Part shown: positions 53,149 to 62,550 of the stretch, in pieces
Numbering within the stretch: position 1 is the first letter of the stretch
How the letters are laid out: every line of letters starts with the position of its first letter
Assembly (NCBI RefSeq): GCF_030814655.1
Contig: NZ_JAUSVK010000001.1
Coordinates: 2,871,501 to 2,935,500 of the forward strand
Source: Labrys monachus
Lineage (GTDB): Bacteria; Pseudomonadota; Alphaproteobacteria; Rhizobiales; Labraceae
Direction of reading: 5' to 3'
Length of the DNA: 64,000 nucleotides
Notes under the pieces: generated by a model
Seen by the model: the letters and a program-made list of their open reading frames with translations, nothing else
Told to the model about the DNA's origin: nothing
Database searches by the model: none
Translations under genes and position numbers: made by a program

Positions 53149-54759
53149 ATGGTGAGATCGCCCCAAGATCGGAGCGAGGCGGCCGGAGCCGGCGAGATCC
53201 TGCCGCCCGGCGCCATGAACGGCGCCGAAAGCCTGCTGCATACGCTGGTGGCGAGCGGCGTCGAGGTCTGCTTCGCCAATCCCGGCACGTCCGAGATGAG
53301 CTTCGTCAACGCGCTGGACCGCGTCGACGGCATGAGGGCGGTGCTCTGCCTGTTCGAAGGCGTCGCGACCGGGGCTGCGGACGGTTATGCGCGCATGGCG
53401 GGCAAGCCGGCGGCGACGCTGCTCCATCTCGGCCCGGGCCTCGCCAACGGCCTGGCCAACCTGCACAATGCCCGCAAGGTGCCGATCTCCGTCGTCAACA
53501 TCATCGGCAATCACGCCAGCACGCATCAGCGCTTCGACGCGCCGCTGACGTCGGACGTCGCGGCCTTCGCCCATACCGTCTCGCATTGGGTCGCCTCGTC
53601 CGCGGGGCCGCGGACCGTCGCCGCCGACGCGGCGAGGGCGGTGCAGGCCGCCCGCACGGCGCCGGGGCAGATCGCCAGCCTCATCCTGGCGGCGGACGCC
53701 GCCTGGCTTCCCGCCGAACGGCCGTCGCCCGCCCTGCCGGTGATCGGCCCGGCCCCGGTGTCGGACCTGGCGATCGCCCAGTCGGCGAGGGCGCTGCGTG
53801 CCGGCAAGCCGGTCGCCTTCCTGTTGCGCGGGGAGGCCCTGCGCGGGCGCGGGCTGCAGGCCGCCGGCCGGATCGCCGCCGCCACCGGCGCGCGCCTCGT
53901 CTGCGACACCTTCACGCCGCGTATCGAAAGGGGCGCCGGCCGCGTGCCCGTCGAGCGGCTGCCTTATCGCCCGGGGCCGGCCATCGCCTTCCTGCAGGGC
54001 ACGGCGACGCTCATCCTCGTCGGCACGCAGGCGCCGGTCGGCTTCTTCGCTTATCCCGACCAGCCGAGCGAATTGACGCCGCCGGGCTGCGAACCCCTCG
54101 TGCTCGCCCATCCGCACGAGGACGCCACCGCGGCGCTGGAGGCGTTGGCGGACGCGCTCGGCGCCAAGGCGCCGCCAAGCCTCTCGCCCTTTCGCCTGCC
54201 GGACATGCCGGCTGACGGCGCCCTGACGGACGAAGCGGTGATGCGCCTCGTCGGGCGATATCTGCCTGACAATGCGATCGTCAGCGACGAGAGCATCACC
54301 GCCGGCTTCCCGCATTATCCCCTCCTGGAAACGGCGGCCCCGCATGACTGCCTGCAGCTTGCCGGCGGCGCCATCGGCGACGGCATGCCGGTGGCGACCG
54401 GCGCCGCCGTCGCCTGTCCGGACCGCAAGGTCGTCTCCCTGCAGGCCGACGGCAGCGCGATGTACACGCTGCAGGCGCTGTGGACGCAGGCCCGCGAGAG
54501 GCTTGACGTCACCACGGTCATCTACGCCAACCGCGCCTACAAGGTCCTGCTCGACGAGCTTCGCTTCGTCGGCGCCGACCGGGCCGGGTCGAACGCCTTC
54601 CCGATGCTCGACCTCCACGATCCCGTGCTGGACTGGGTCAAGCTTGCGGAGGGCATGGGGGTCGAGGCCGTGCGGGTCGACGATACGCGCGGTCTCGACG
54701 CCGCCCTGAAGTCCGCCATGGGCCAGCGCGGCCCCCGGCTGATCGAAGCGCTGGTGTGA
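53149..54759 (+). CDS. Acetolactate synthase large-subunit-like ThDP enzyme
   Basis: The 536-residue protein has the N-terminal fold ESLLHTLVASGVEVCFANPG, a glutamate in LFEGVATGAADGYARM that matches the catalytic residue, and a ThDP motif read as QADGSAMYTLQALW, where the usual GDG is ADG. It lacks an adjacent ilvH regulatory subunit, and biosynthetic IlvB usually lies with ilvH/ilvC, so it may not make branched-chain amino acids. The substrate is unknown. I chose the ATG at 53149 after AGGAAA; an ATG at 53215 is an alternative. Confidence 0.85.
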   Translation: MVRSPQDRSEAAGAGEILPPGAMNGAESLLHTLVASGVEVCFANPGTSEMSFVNALDRVDGMRAVLCLFEGVATGAADGYARMAGKPAATLLHLGPGLANGLANLHNARKVPISVVNIIGNHASTHQRFDAPLTSDVAAFAHTVSHWVASSAGPRTVAADAARAVQAARTAPGQIASLILAADAAWLPAERPSPALPVIGPAPVSDLAIAQSARALRAGKPVAFLLRGEALRGRGLQAAGRIAAATGARLVCDTFTPRIERGAGRVPVERLPYRPGPAIAFLQGTATLILVGTQAPVGFFAYPDQPSELTPPGCEPLVLAHPHEDATAALEALADALGAKAPPSLSPFRLPDMPADGALTDEAVMRLVGRYLPDNAIVSDESITAGFPHYPLLETAAPHDCLQLAGGAIGDGMPVATGAAVACPDRKVVSLQADGSAMYTLQALWTQARERLDVTTVIYANRAYKVLLDELRFVGADRAGSNAFPMLDLHDPVLDWVKLAEGMGVEAVRVDDTRGLDAALKSAMGQRGPRLIEALV

Positions 54760-54892
54760 CGGGCCACGCGGTCACCGCCGGCGGCGGAGGAGGGAGGCGT
54801 TGACCGTTCCGCGGCGGGTCTGTCACATCGAGGGCAGCCCGATCATGCGAACATGCTATTCAACTCGAGAATTTCAACGTGGAACATCGTCC

Positions 54893-55183
54893 ATGCGCCC
54901 CTCGCTGATGTTCGAGCTCAAACGAAACGCCGTGCGCGAAGCGGTGAACCGCTTCCCTCTGGCGAACCTGCGCGTGTTCGGCTCGGTGCTCCACGGCGCG
55001 GACCGGGACGGCAGCGATCTCGATCTCCTGGTCGATGCGCTGCCCGGCGCGACACTGTTCGATCTCGGGGGGCTGCAAGACGAACTGGAATCGCTGCTCG
55101 GCGTTCCTGTCGATCTCCTGACGCCGGCCGACCTTCCGTCGAAGTTTCGGATCGAAGTGCTCGCGGAGGCACAACCGGTATGA
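54893..55183 (+). CDS. mntA: MntA-type minimal nucleotidyltransferase antitoxin
   Basis: This 96-residue protein matches the MNT family motif GSx10DxD exactly: G30-S31, then D42 and D44 in GSDLDLLVD, with a third acidic residue at D74. MntA antitoxins AMPylate a tyrosine on the partner HepT and so block its RNase. The stop codon overlaps the hepT ATG (ATGA). An ATG further up at 54845 is possible but the family N-terminus fits 54893. It is the antitoxin half of a toxin-antitoxin pair next to Wadjet. Confidence 0.9.
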   Translation: MRPSLMFELKRNAVREAVNRFPLANLRVFGSVLHGADRDGSDLDLLVDALPGATLFDLGGLQDELESLLGVPVDLLTPADLPSKFRIEVLAEAQPV

Positions 55184-55698
55184 GCAGGACGCGCCTGCCC
55201 GACTACCTGCAGCATATGCAACAGGCCGCGACCGAGGCCTGCAGCTTTGTCGAGGGTTTGGAGAAAGGCGACTTCCTGCTGGATAGGCGCACGCAGCGGG
55301 CAGTGATCATGTGCCTCATCGTCATCGGGGAAGCGGCCACCCGGATCATGGAAGGCGATGCTGCGTTCACCTTGACGCATGCCGAAGTGCCGTGGCGCAG
55401 CATGCGAGGCATGCGCAACCGCCTCACCCATGCCTATTTCGACGTCGACCTCGATGTAACCTGGGAAACGGTGCAGACCGCGCTGCCGGAACTGCTGAGG
55501 CGATTGCCCGCCCTTCAAAGAGACGCGGCGGGTCGGATCCGACCTGTCCGGCCGGGACGGGGCGCCGATGGATCGAGCGCTTCCTGCTCCAGTTCCAGCC
55601 CGGCCGGGTCGCCGGCCATCATGTCCCAGAGGGCGCCGAGGGCGCTGTCGCCGGCTTTTCCGACCGGCAGGCGGCGGGTGGGCCTACCCGCCGGCTGA
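55180..55698 (+). CDS. hepT: HepT-type HEPN RNase toxin with unusual C-terminal extension
   Basis: HepT toxins are HEPN-domain RNases. The motif Rx4HxY is present as R79...H84-A-Y86 in RNRLTHAYFDVD, so the RNase site and the AMPylated tyrosine are both kept. Residues 1-115 match the normal family length. The frame then runs 55 more residues, rich in Ser, Pro, Arg and Gly, antisense to the 3' end of jetD. That tail is probably not part of the original protein. It is cotranslated with mntA. Confidence 0.88.
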   Translation: MSRTRLPDYLQHMQQAATEACSFVEGLEKGDFLLDRRTQRAVIMCLIVIGEAATRIMEGDAAFTLTHAEVPWRSMRGMRNRLTHAYFDVDLDVTWETVQTALPELLRRLPALQRDAAGRIRPVRPGRGADGSSASCSSSSPAGSPAIMSQRAPRALSPAFPTGRRRVGLPAG

Positions 55699-56744
55699 CC
55701 GTGGCTGCGCAGGAGGCCGGCATCCATCAGATGGGGCATCAGCGGCAATCCGCGCTCGCGCAGCGCGCGTTCGAGATGGACGAAGATGCGCAGGCCGCCG
55801 GGATCGATGTCGCCCCAATGGAACACCGGCGCGCCGGCCCGCATGGCGAGTTCCACCATGGCGGCGAGGCTGGTGCGCGCCGGAAAGCCGCCCGTATAGA
55901 TCACGAGGCCGCTCTTCCCGGCATTGATCTCGGCGGCGTGGCGGACGAACGAGGTGTGGTTCTCGATCGTCAGCACATAATCGACCGGCCGCGCCGGCGT
56001 CAGGCGATGAGCGATCTCGGGGGGGACGCCGACATAGGGCATGTCCGGAAAGGCGTGGCCGTCGAGCGTCAGGGCGCCGCTCGCCAAAAAGGGTTGCGGC
56101 AGGCGGGTGACGCCGAGGGAGGACAGGACCTCCCCGGCTTCGAGATCCGGATCGGGGACCGCGTCCGGAAAGAGACGAGCGAGAATATCGACGACGGCCG
56201 TCGCCAAGAGTTCCAGCGCCTTGCTGTCGCCGACCGTGCGGCGCGAGAAGGTGCGGTAGTCGACCGCCGCCGCCCCGGCATTCGCGCGCCGGGCGAGCGC
56301 GGCGGCGAGGTCGACCGCTCGGCTCAGGGCCTCGCTCTGGCCGGGCCGCAGCAGGGACCAGCCCACATTGCGCGACCACCTGTCCTGGACCTCGTCGAGC
56401 AGGGGCGCCAGGCTGTCGGGAAGATCGGCGCGCCCGCGCAGGCCCGCGAGGGAGGCCGCCGCCGCTCGGGCGGCCGGAGAGCGGCCGAGATGCCGGTAGA
56501 GGACGTCCGCATCGGCCAAGCGGACATGGAGGATCCGCTCGGCGCCGTCGCTCCGCTCGCTCTTCAGCACGACCCCGCCGGCCCGTTCGAGCGCCTGCAG
56601 TTGGGCGAGACAATCGTCCTGGTCGGCGATGCTGCGGAAGCCGTGATAGTCGACATGGGCGAGAAGGCGCACGCCGCCGCGGGCCTCGTGCCGGTCGAGC
56701 AGGTCGGCGACGAGCGCCGAGGCGTCGGTGAAGCGCCGCACCAT
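55515..56744 (-). CDS. jetD: Wadjet protein JetD, TOPRIM nuclease
   Basis: JetD cleaves DNA that the JetABC complex has recognised as a small circular plasmid. The 409-residue protein has the TOPRIM glutamate E261 in TIENHTSFVR and the aspartate pair D312/D314 in HWGDIDPGG, then the C-terminal LELEQEAL. The N-terminal part is the DUF3322-like region. The ATG overlaps the jetC stop codon (TAATG). It is last in the operon and its 3' end is overlapped by the convergent hepT frame. Confidence 0.93.
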   Translation of the reverse strand: MVRRFTDASALVADLLDRHEARGGVRLLAHVDYHGFRSIADQDDCLAQLQALERAGGVVLKSERSDGAERILHVRLADADVLYRHLGRSPAARAAAASLAGLRGRADLPDSLAPLLDEVQDRWSRNVGWSLLRPGQSEALSRAVDLAAALARRANAGAAAVDYRTFSRRTVGDSKALELLATAVVDILARLFPDAVPDPDLEAGEVLSSLGVTRLPQPFLASGALTLDGHAFPDMPYVGVPPEIAHRLTPARPVDYVLTIENHTSFVRHAAEINAGKSGLVIYTGGFPARTSLAAMVELAMRAGAPVFHWGDIDPGGLRIFVHLERALRERGLPLMPHLMDAGLLRSHGQPAGRPTRRLPVGKAGDSALGALWDMMAGDPAGLELEQEALDPSAPRPGRTGRIRPAASL

Positions 56745-59700
56745 TATTTGGAGAACGCATCGGCGGCCGAGGCCGCGAGCTGCGCCCGCAAATCCTCGTC
56801 GCTCAGATGCTGCGGATTGGCGCGGCGGATCGCCTGGCGGGCAAGTTCCTTGATATGCGAGACCTCGGCCTCCGCCTCGTCGCCGAAGCGGAAGACGTCG
56901 ATGACGGTATCGAGATTCTCATAGACGACGGCGCGCTTTTCCGTCGGCGCCGCGATCAGGACCTGGAGGCCCACATCGTTGTAGAAATGCAGGATCGTGC
57001 GCTGGTTCTGCCCGTCCAGCTTGCTGAAGGCTTCGTCGAACACGGCGAGGCCCATGCCGCGCGCGCTCTCGTCGCCGGCCTTGCGCGTCCCGTGATAGAT
57101 GCTGGCGAGGGCCGCGCCGATGATGACGTAGAACGGCACCTGCCGTTCGGCGCCGCTGGCGACGCCCCGCCGGCGGTCATAGCTGGTCTCGTGACCGCTC
57201 GCATTGCGCATGCGCAGGTCGAAGCTGTAATAATTGCGGTAGTCCTGATAGACCTCGAAATTCAGCTCCTCGTCCTGCAGCAGCTTCTCGACCTCGCCGA
57301 GCGCCTGCTTGTAGGGGTGGTCGGCGGCGGCCGCCGCCCCGAACAGCGGCAGCAGGATGCGCTCGTCGTTCTCGCTGGCGCGGGCGAGGTCGTGGAGGCT
57401 GCGGAATTCCGGCTTGACGAGAGCGTGCAGCGAATAGACCTCGCCATGCAGCTGCTTGGACCGCAGGGCCGCGCGCAGATCCTCCATCTCGGTTTCCAGA
57501 TTGCGGAAGCGGCTGTTCAGCTCATGGATGAAGGAGCTGCGGAAGAGGTGGATGACCCGTTCGGCCGCCTGATCCGCCTGCTGGCGGTAGCGGATCAGTT
57601 CGTTGTCCTCCAGCGCGCCGATCGTCTCGCCGGCCCAGATCTTGACGACGGCGGAAATATCGGACTCCCGGTCGAAGGGGCGCTGCGCGGCGAAGGTCAC
57701 GCAATATTCGATGACCTTGCCGCGGATATCGGCGACGCAGTCCTGGCGCTCCTGCGCCAGGCGGCGGGTCTCGTCCTGGATTTCCTGAGCGGCGCGGCCA
57801 TGGCTGCGCCCGGCCGAGCGCTTGGCGTAGGCCGGGCGGACCGCAATGAAGCTCGCGAGGTCCGGCAGGCGATCGCGGAAGAGGCGGCGGCGGGTCCGGA
57901 GCGACCACCAGGATCCGATCTCGCCCTCGCCGGCGTTCAGCCGGATGTCGAGGGCGGTCAGTTCGGCCCGCAATCCGCCCCGGTCGGTCTGCCGCTCGCC
58001 CCTCTCCTCATGGAGGACCTTAAGGCGGCGCCGCACCTTCGAAAAACTCTCCTGGATGGCCGGATCGAGCAGGAGGCCGACGCGATCGATCCGTTCCTGC
58101 AGGTCGGCGCGGCGATCGTCGATCTCGGCGAGGGCCGATGCCAGGGTTTCGAGCGTCTCGGTCTCGGCCGGCGCGATCGTCAGCAGATGCAGGCGGCCGC
58201 AGATATCGGTGAGGAAATCCGCATGGCCCCGATGGGTCTGCGCCAGCTGCTGCTCGTCGGTCAGCTCGGCCTGGAGACGGTCGAGCATCAGCTCGGCGGC
58301 CACGCGGCCGATCTTCAGCCCGTCTGGATGGCGCACCTCGATGACGATGCCGTCGTCATAGGTGCCGTCGCGCATGATGGCGCGGCCGGGCAGGAACAAT
58401 TCCTCCTGCGTCTCGGCGAGGCGTATGGAGCCGAGGCGCTGCACGACGAGGGCCATGGCCAGCTCGTCGTCGCTGCGCAGGATGGAGGCCAGCGAGCCGG
58501 CCTGGGCCGCCTTGGCCAGGCCGGCGAGCTTGCGCGAATTGGCGACGCGGCACCCCTTGAAACGGTCGCGCTCGCGGCGCAGTAGCGACACGGCGTCCTC
58601 CGCATGGCCGGGATCGACGAGGATCGTCTCCCGGTCGCGGCCGAGCAGGGCTTCGGCGGCGTTGCGCCAGCTTTCGTCCAGCACCTCCAGCACCTGGCAC
58701 AGCGCGCGGGGGCGGAAGCCCCGGCTGCGCAACGCCTCCATCAGCGCGAGGGTATTGGGCTGAAGCAGCACGCGGCCCTGCCGGGATTCTGCGATGCGCG
58801 TGCGGATCTCGGCGATCCTGTGCTCGCATTGGCGCCTGTATCCGATCGCCTCGTCGCGCCGGTCCTCCAGCCGCGGCAGCCTCTCCGCCGCGACGGCAGC
58901 GGCGACGGCGATGCGCTTCTCCATGGCGCCGGGGTCGCGCGGCCAGGCCGGCGGGGCCAGGCCTTCGCTTGAGGCCTCGATGGCTTCGAGCGCCGTGAAG
59001 ATCTCGCCGAGGCCCAGGCCCTTGAGGCGCTCGCGGTGCCGCAGGAGCTCCACGGCGCGCGCCGTGCCGAGATGGCGCTCCTTCAATCGCCGCAGGAGGT
59101 CCGTGCGGTCGCGCTCGACGAGGGCGATCTCCTGCTTCAGGCCGTAGCGCTTGCCTTCGACGCCGGTCGCCTCGATCTGGGCGCGAAGGCTCTCCTCCTC
59201 CCGCGCCGTGCTTTCGATTTCCGCGTCGATGCGCTCGATCTCGGCTTCGATGGTGTCGAGCGCCCGCTTCTTCCGGCGCTTGCCTTCGAGATTGGCGAAC
59301 AGCGCCTTGCCGCTTTCCAGGAGGACGGCGAGCCGCTGCATGCGAAGGCCGAGCTCTTCCTGCGCCACCAGGCGGTCGAAGCGCTCGATCTCGCCGCGGA
59401 TCAGCTTCAGCGCCGCGAGCTTGCGCTCGAGCTCGTGGATGTCCTTCTGGATCTGCCGGTAGCGCTGGATGGACTCCCGCAATTCGGCGATGTCGATGTC
59501 GTTGCGTTCGAGCAGGTAGCTGCGGACGAAATCCTCGACCGAACGCATGTCCTCGAAGGACAGCGCCATGACGAAGGCCTTGATGAAGCGGTCGGGGTCC
59601 GGCGATCGCCGGCCGGTGAACAGCAGGCGCATATATTCGCGGATATAGGTGCGCGCCGCGGCGGGGTGCTGGTGCAGCTGGCCGCCGGCCTGCCGGCAGG

Positions 59701-60187
59701 CGAGGTCGAGGCGCGCACGGACCAGCGCCCAGGGCGCCGGTCTTTCCTCGCTCCCCTCGGCCTCGACGAAGTGGCGGCTGTCGATCGCGACGCCCTCGGC
59801 GACATAGCGCCCGCTGGTGCGGACCTCCTCGTTGCGGCGCGCCTCCAGGCAGAGGCCGAGCGTGACGGGCGGACGGAGGCCGGCGGTGTCCTCGAACACC
59901 AGCGCGACATGGGTGATGCCCTGCTCGCGCAAGGTGACGTGCTGGTCCGTCTGGCCGAGGCAGTAGCCGCGCAGCGTCCGTTCGGAGCGGCCGCCGCCTT
60001 CGCCGGCGGAGCGGTTGAAGCGGTAGAGATTGCCGGAGCCGCCGGTCATCACCGCCTGGACGAGGTCGATCAGCGTCGACTTGCCGGTGGCGTTCTTGCC
60101 GAGGATCGCGCCGTTGCCGGCCAGGTCGAGATCCGCCCGCGCGAAGAGGTGCCAGCTGACGAGCGAGATGCGCCTCAGATGCATCAT
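56744..60187 (-). CDS. jetC: Wadjet protein JetC, SMC/MukB-like ATPase
   Basis: JetC is the SMC-like motor of the Wadjet complex, thought to extrude DNA loops to sense circle size. The 1,147-residue protein has Walker A at residues 30-38 (GKNATGKST), long coiled-coil regions rich in Glu, Arg and Leu on either side of a hinge, and a C-terminal ATPase half with the signature-like ASGAERQVPFYV and Walker B GLAVFDEAFSKLD. The ATG overlaps the jetB stop codon by 4 nt. Confidence 0.95.
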   Translation of the reverse strand: MMHLRRISLVSWHLFARADLDLAGNGAILGKNATGKSTLIDLVQAVMTGGSGNLYRFNRSAGEGGGRSERTLRGYCLGQTDQHVTLREQGITHVALVFEDTAGLRPPVTLGLCLEARRNEEVRTSGRYVAEGVAIDSRHFVEAEGSEERPAPWALVRARLDLACRQAGGQLHQHPAAARTYIREYMRLLFTGRRSPDPDRFIKAFVMALSFEDMRSVEDFVRSYLLERNDIDIAELRESIQRYRQIQKDIHELERKLAALKLIRGEIERFDRLVAQEELGLRMQRLAVLLESGKALFANLEGKRRKKRALDTIEAEIERIDAEIESTAREEESLRAQIEATGVEGKRYGLKQEIALVERDRTDLLRRLKERHLGTARAVELLRHRERLKGLGLGEIFTALEAIEASSEGLAPPAWPRDPGAMEKRIAVAAAVAAERLPRLEDRRDEAIGYRRQCEHRIAEIRTRIAESRQGRVLLQPNTLALMEALRSRGFRPRALCQVLEVLDESWRNAAEALLGRDRETILVDPGHAEDAVSLLRRERDRFKGCRVANSRKLAGLAKAAQAGSLASILRSDDELAMALVVQRLGSIRLAETQEELFLPGRAIMRDGTYDDGIVIEVRHPDGLKIGRVAAELMLDRLQAELTDEQQLAQTHRGHADFLTDICGRLHLLTIAPAETETLETLASALAEIDDRRADLQERIDRVGLLLDPAIQESFSKVRRRLKVLHEERGERQTDRGGLRAELTALDIRLNAGEGEIGSWWSLRTRRRLFRDRLPDLASFIAVRPAYAKRSAGRSHGRAAQEIQDETRRLAQERQDCVADIRGKVIEYCVTFAAQRPFDRESDISAVVKIWAGETIGALEDNELIRYRQQADQAAERVIHLFRSSFIHELNSRFRNLETEMEDLRAALRSKQLHGEVYSLHALVKPEFRSLHDLARASENDERILLPLFGAAAAADHPYKQALGEVEKLLQDEELNFEVYQDYRNYYSFDLRMRNASGHETSYDRRRGVASGAERQVPFYVIIGAALASIYHGTRKAGDESARGMGLAVFDEAFSKLDGQNQRTILHFYNDVGLQVLIAAPTEKRAVVYENLDTVIDVFRFGDEAEAEVSHIKELARQAIRRANPQHLSDEDLRAQLAASAADAFSK

Positions 60188-60843
60188 GGCGCGCCGCCGT
60201 CCGTCGCCGCCTCGGGGCCCTCTTCCTCCTCTTCCGCCGGCACCTCGTGTTCCTGCAGGAAGATCTCGATGGTGGCGAGGAAGTCCTCGCCGGCCAGGAG
60301 CGTGACGATCGGGCGGATCGTGAGTTCCTGGTCCTGGAATTCCTCGTCATAGCCATGGAGACGCACCACGGCGCGGCGGGCGAGTTCATGGACGATGTCG
60401 CGGAACGCCTCGATGCGCAGGGCCGCGCGGCGCGACCGCGACGCCAGGCCCTGATAGGCGTCATAGGCGTCGTTCAGGGTCGTCAGCACATTGCTGTATT
60501 CGCCGACCTCGCCGTCCTGCACGCCCTCCTGCCACAGCCGCGCCAGCACGAGCAGCACCAGGGTCTCCTCGATGCGCATGCGCGGCGGGGCCATGCGCTC
60601 GGTGTCCGGCAGGATGCCCGCCCACCCCTCGCTCTCGCGCAGGACGAGCTTGTATCCGGCCGTGTCGAAGAACGAGCCGAGGAGGGCCCCCGTCGTCGGC
60701 CGCCGCACGATCTCCAGGAGGGAGGCCGAGCCGCGGTCGTCCGTATGGATGAACTGGTGGCGCAGGAGATGATGGATGGTCTGCGAGACGCGTTCCATGG
60801 TACGCGGCTCGCGGGCTTCGAGGTCCTTGAATTCAATCAGCAA
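60184..60843 (-). CDS. jetB: Wadjet protein JetB (MukE-like, DUF4194)
   Basis: JetB is a 219-residue winged-helix subunit of the JetABC complex, comparable to MukE. It has the family sequences HHLLRHQFIHTDDRGSASL and MRIEETLVLLVLARLWQEG. An acidic tail (EEEEEGPEA) lies near the C-terminus. The start overlaps the jetA end by 11 nt and its stop overlaps the jetC start, showing tight coupling of subunit production. Confidence 0.92.
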   Translation of the reverse strand: MLIEFKDLEAREPRTMERVSQTIHHLLRHQFIHTDDRGSASLLEIVRRPTTGALLGSFFDTAGYKLVLRESEGWAGILPDTERMAPPRMRIEETLVLLVLARLWQEGVQDGEVGEYSNVLTTLNDAYDAYQGLASRSRRAALRIEAFRDIVHELARRAVVRLHGYDEEFQDQELTIRPIVTLLAGEDFLATIEIFLQEHEVPAEEEEEGPEAATDGGAP

Positions 60844-62362
60844 AGTCGACCTCCAGGCTCACATGGTCGTCCTTGCGGCGAATGTGGAAATTCTCGCAGG
60901 TCAGCCATTCATTGTCCACGATGCCGCTCCGCCCGGCATCGAAGGCGAAATGCCGCGCGAGGTGGCGCGCCAGGAGATCCTCCTCCTTGCCGTGCATGAC
61001 GCCGCGGACGGCATGGCGCAGGGTTTCGAAAGCGAGGAAATCGTCGAGGTCGTCGATGGCCAGATGCTTGGCCTCGGTGGAGCCGAAGGGCGGAACCCGC
61101 CGCTCCAGGAAGCGCAGGACCTGGCGGGGGCGTATGGCGATGCGGGCCAGATAGGCCCTTTCGAGCTGCTTCCGGAGTTCCCGCAACGGGTCGAAGGCCG
61201 GCAAGGCGAGCACGCCGGAGACGATGGGGGACCGCTCCCGGCGCGGCCGGGCCAGGAGTTCGGGCGCGAAGGGCGCACGCACGGCATCCAGATGGCCGGG
61301 AATCGTCGGGGCGCGCGGGTCGCCAGCATGGCGCGCCGTCAGGCGGTCGAGCCGCAGGATGATCTGCTCGCTTCGCCGCAGATAGGCGTCGGCGCGGCGT
61401 CCGGCATAGCGGACGGTGTTCCTCAGCCGCGCCTCGAGCTGGCCGCGATGCTGCTGGATGCGGCGGAAGGCTTCGTCGATGCGCTGGAACACGCGCCGGA
61501 TCTTGTCGAGATCGTCGAAGACGAGGTCGCGGGCGGCAGCCATGGCCGGGGCGAGGCCGGCCTCGTGATAGGCGGCCGCGAGGCTCTCGATGTCGACGGG
61601 CGAATCCTCCAGCGACTGCAGGACGTCGAAGATGCGGTGCCGGAAGCGGTAGGGATGCGACGTGGTGGCGATCGCCGCATAGTCCTTCAGGAGCACCCGC
61701 TCGACGAAGTCCTCGAAATAATGCTGTAGCCTTTCGTTGAGGCTCTCGCTCTCCATGACGTGACGGTCGATCTCCCGCAGCGCCGAAAGGACGCTGCGCA
61801 GGTAGCGGCCGAAGCCGACCGCATCCCGTGCCGCCTTGTGCAGCCCGAGGGCGTTCTCCTTGGCGCTCGCCCGCACGCCCTCCAGGGCATTCTTCACCTC
61901 GATGACCAGGCCGCCGAGTTGCTCCATCGAGCCTTCGCGCAGCGTGCAGAGGAATTCGGCGAGGCGCATGGCGCCGGCGGGCATGTCGACGGTGATGCGC
62001 AGGCCGTAGCGGCTTTCCTCGAGCCATCCGGTCTGCAGGAGGCGCGCATAGATGTGGCGCGCCCTCGCCATCGCCTCGCCGGTGGCCTGCTCATGCGCCC
62101 CGGGCTGGCGGCGGCGCCGAAGCCGGCGGCGGCGCTCGGACGAAATTTCGTCGAGGGTGACGAGCGCGCCTTCCTCGTGCCAGAGGCCCGGCCTCTCGGC
62201 GAGAATGTCGTAGATGATGCCGACGAGTTCGTTCTGGGTCGGAAACAGCAGGTCCGATCCGAAGCAGCTGTCGTATATCTTGACCAATACCTCCTCGTAG
62301 AGGCGCCTGTTTTCTCCCGAAAACAGCATGAAGATATCGGGATCCAAAGCGCCGAACAGCAT
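60833..62362 (-). CDS. jetA: Wadjet protein JetA (MukF-like kleisin)
   Basis: JetA is the kleisin-like subunit bridging JetC heads. The 509-residue protein begins MLFGALDPDIFMLFSGENRR, characteristic of the family, followed by helical regions through the whole length. It is the first gene of the Wadjet operon; its promoter should lie in the 188-nt gap up to 62550, which otherwise holds nothing I can identify. The next gene upstream, an MFS transporter, is on the same strand, so read-through is also possible. Confidence 0.92.
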   Translation of the reverse strand: MLFGALDPDIFMLFSGENRRLYEEVLVKIYDSCFGSDLLFPTQNELVGIIYDILAERPGLWHEEGALVTLDEISSERRRRLRRRRQPGAHEQATGEAMARARHIYARLLQTGWLEESRYGLRITVDMPAGAMRLAEFLCTLREGSMEQLGGLVIEVKNALEGVRASAKENALGLHKAARDAVGFGRYLRSVLSALREIDRHVMESESLNERLQHYFEDFVERVLLKDYAAIATTSHPYRFRHRIFDVLQSLEDSPVDIESLAAAYHEAGLAPAMAAARDLVFDDLDKIRRVFQRIDEAFRRIQQHRGQLEARLRNTVRYAGRRADAYLRRSEQIILRLDRLTARHAGDPRAPTIPGHLDAVRAPFAPELLARPRRERSPIVSGVLALPAFDPLRELRKQLERAYLARIAIRPRQVLRFLERRVPPFGSTEAKHLAIDDLDDFLAFETLRHAVRGVMHGKEEDLLARHLARHFAFDAGRSGIVDNEWLTCENFHIRRKDDHVSLEVDFAD

Positions 62363-62550
62363 TCCCTGAAGTTCCCGTGGATCTTTACAGCCCAGGATAG
62401 ATCGATTGCCGCCGCCAGGCTAGACAGCACCGTATCGCCATAGCCGTCCATGCACAGTTCGATGATATCCGCGCATGGCGTCAACACCGGCGGCGCCAGA
62501 TTCTACGAAAATTCCGGCCATGCTCCCGTCCGACAAATATTCGCCGGCCT

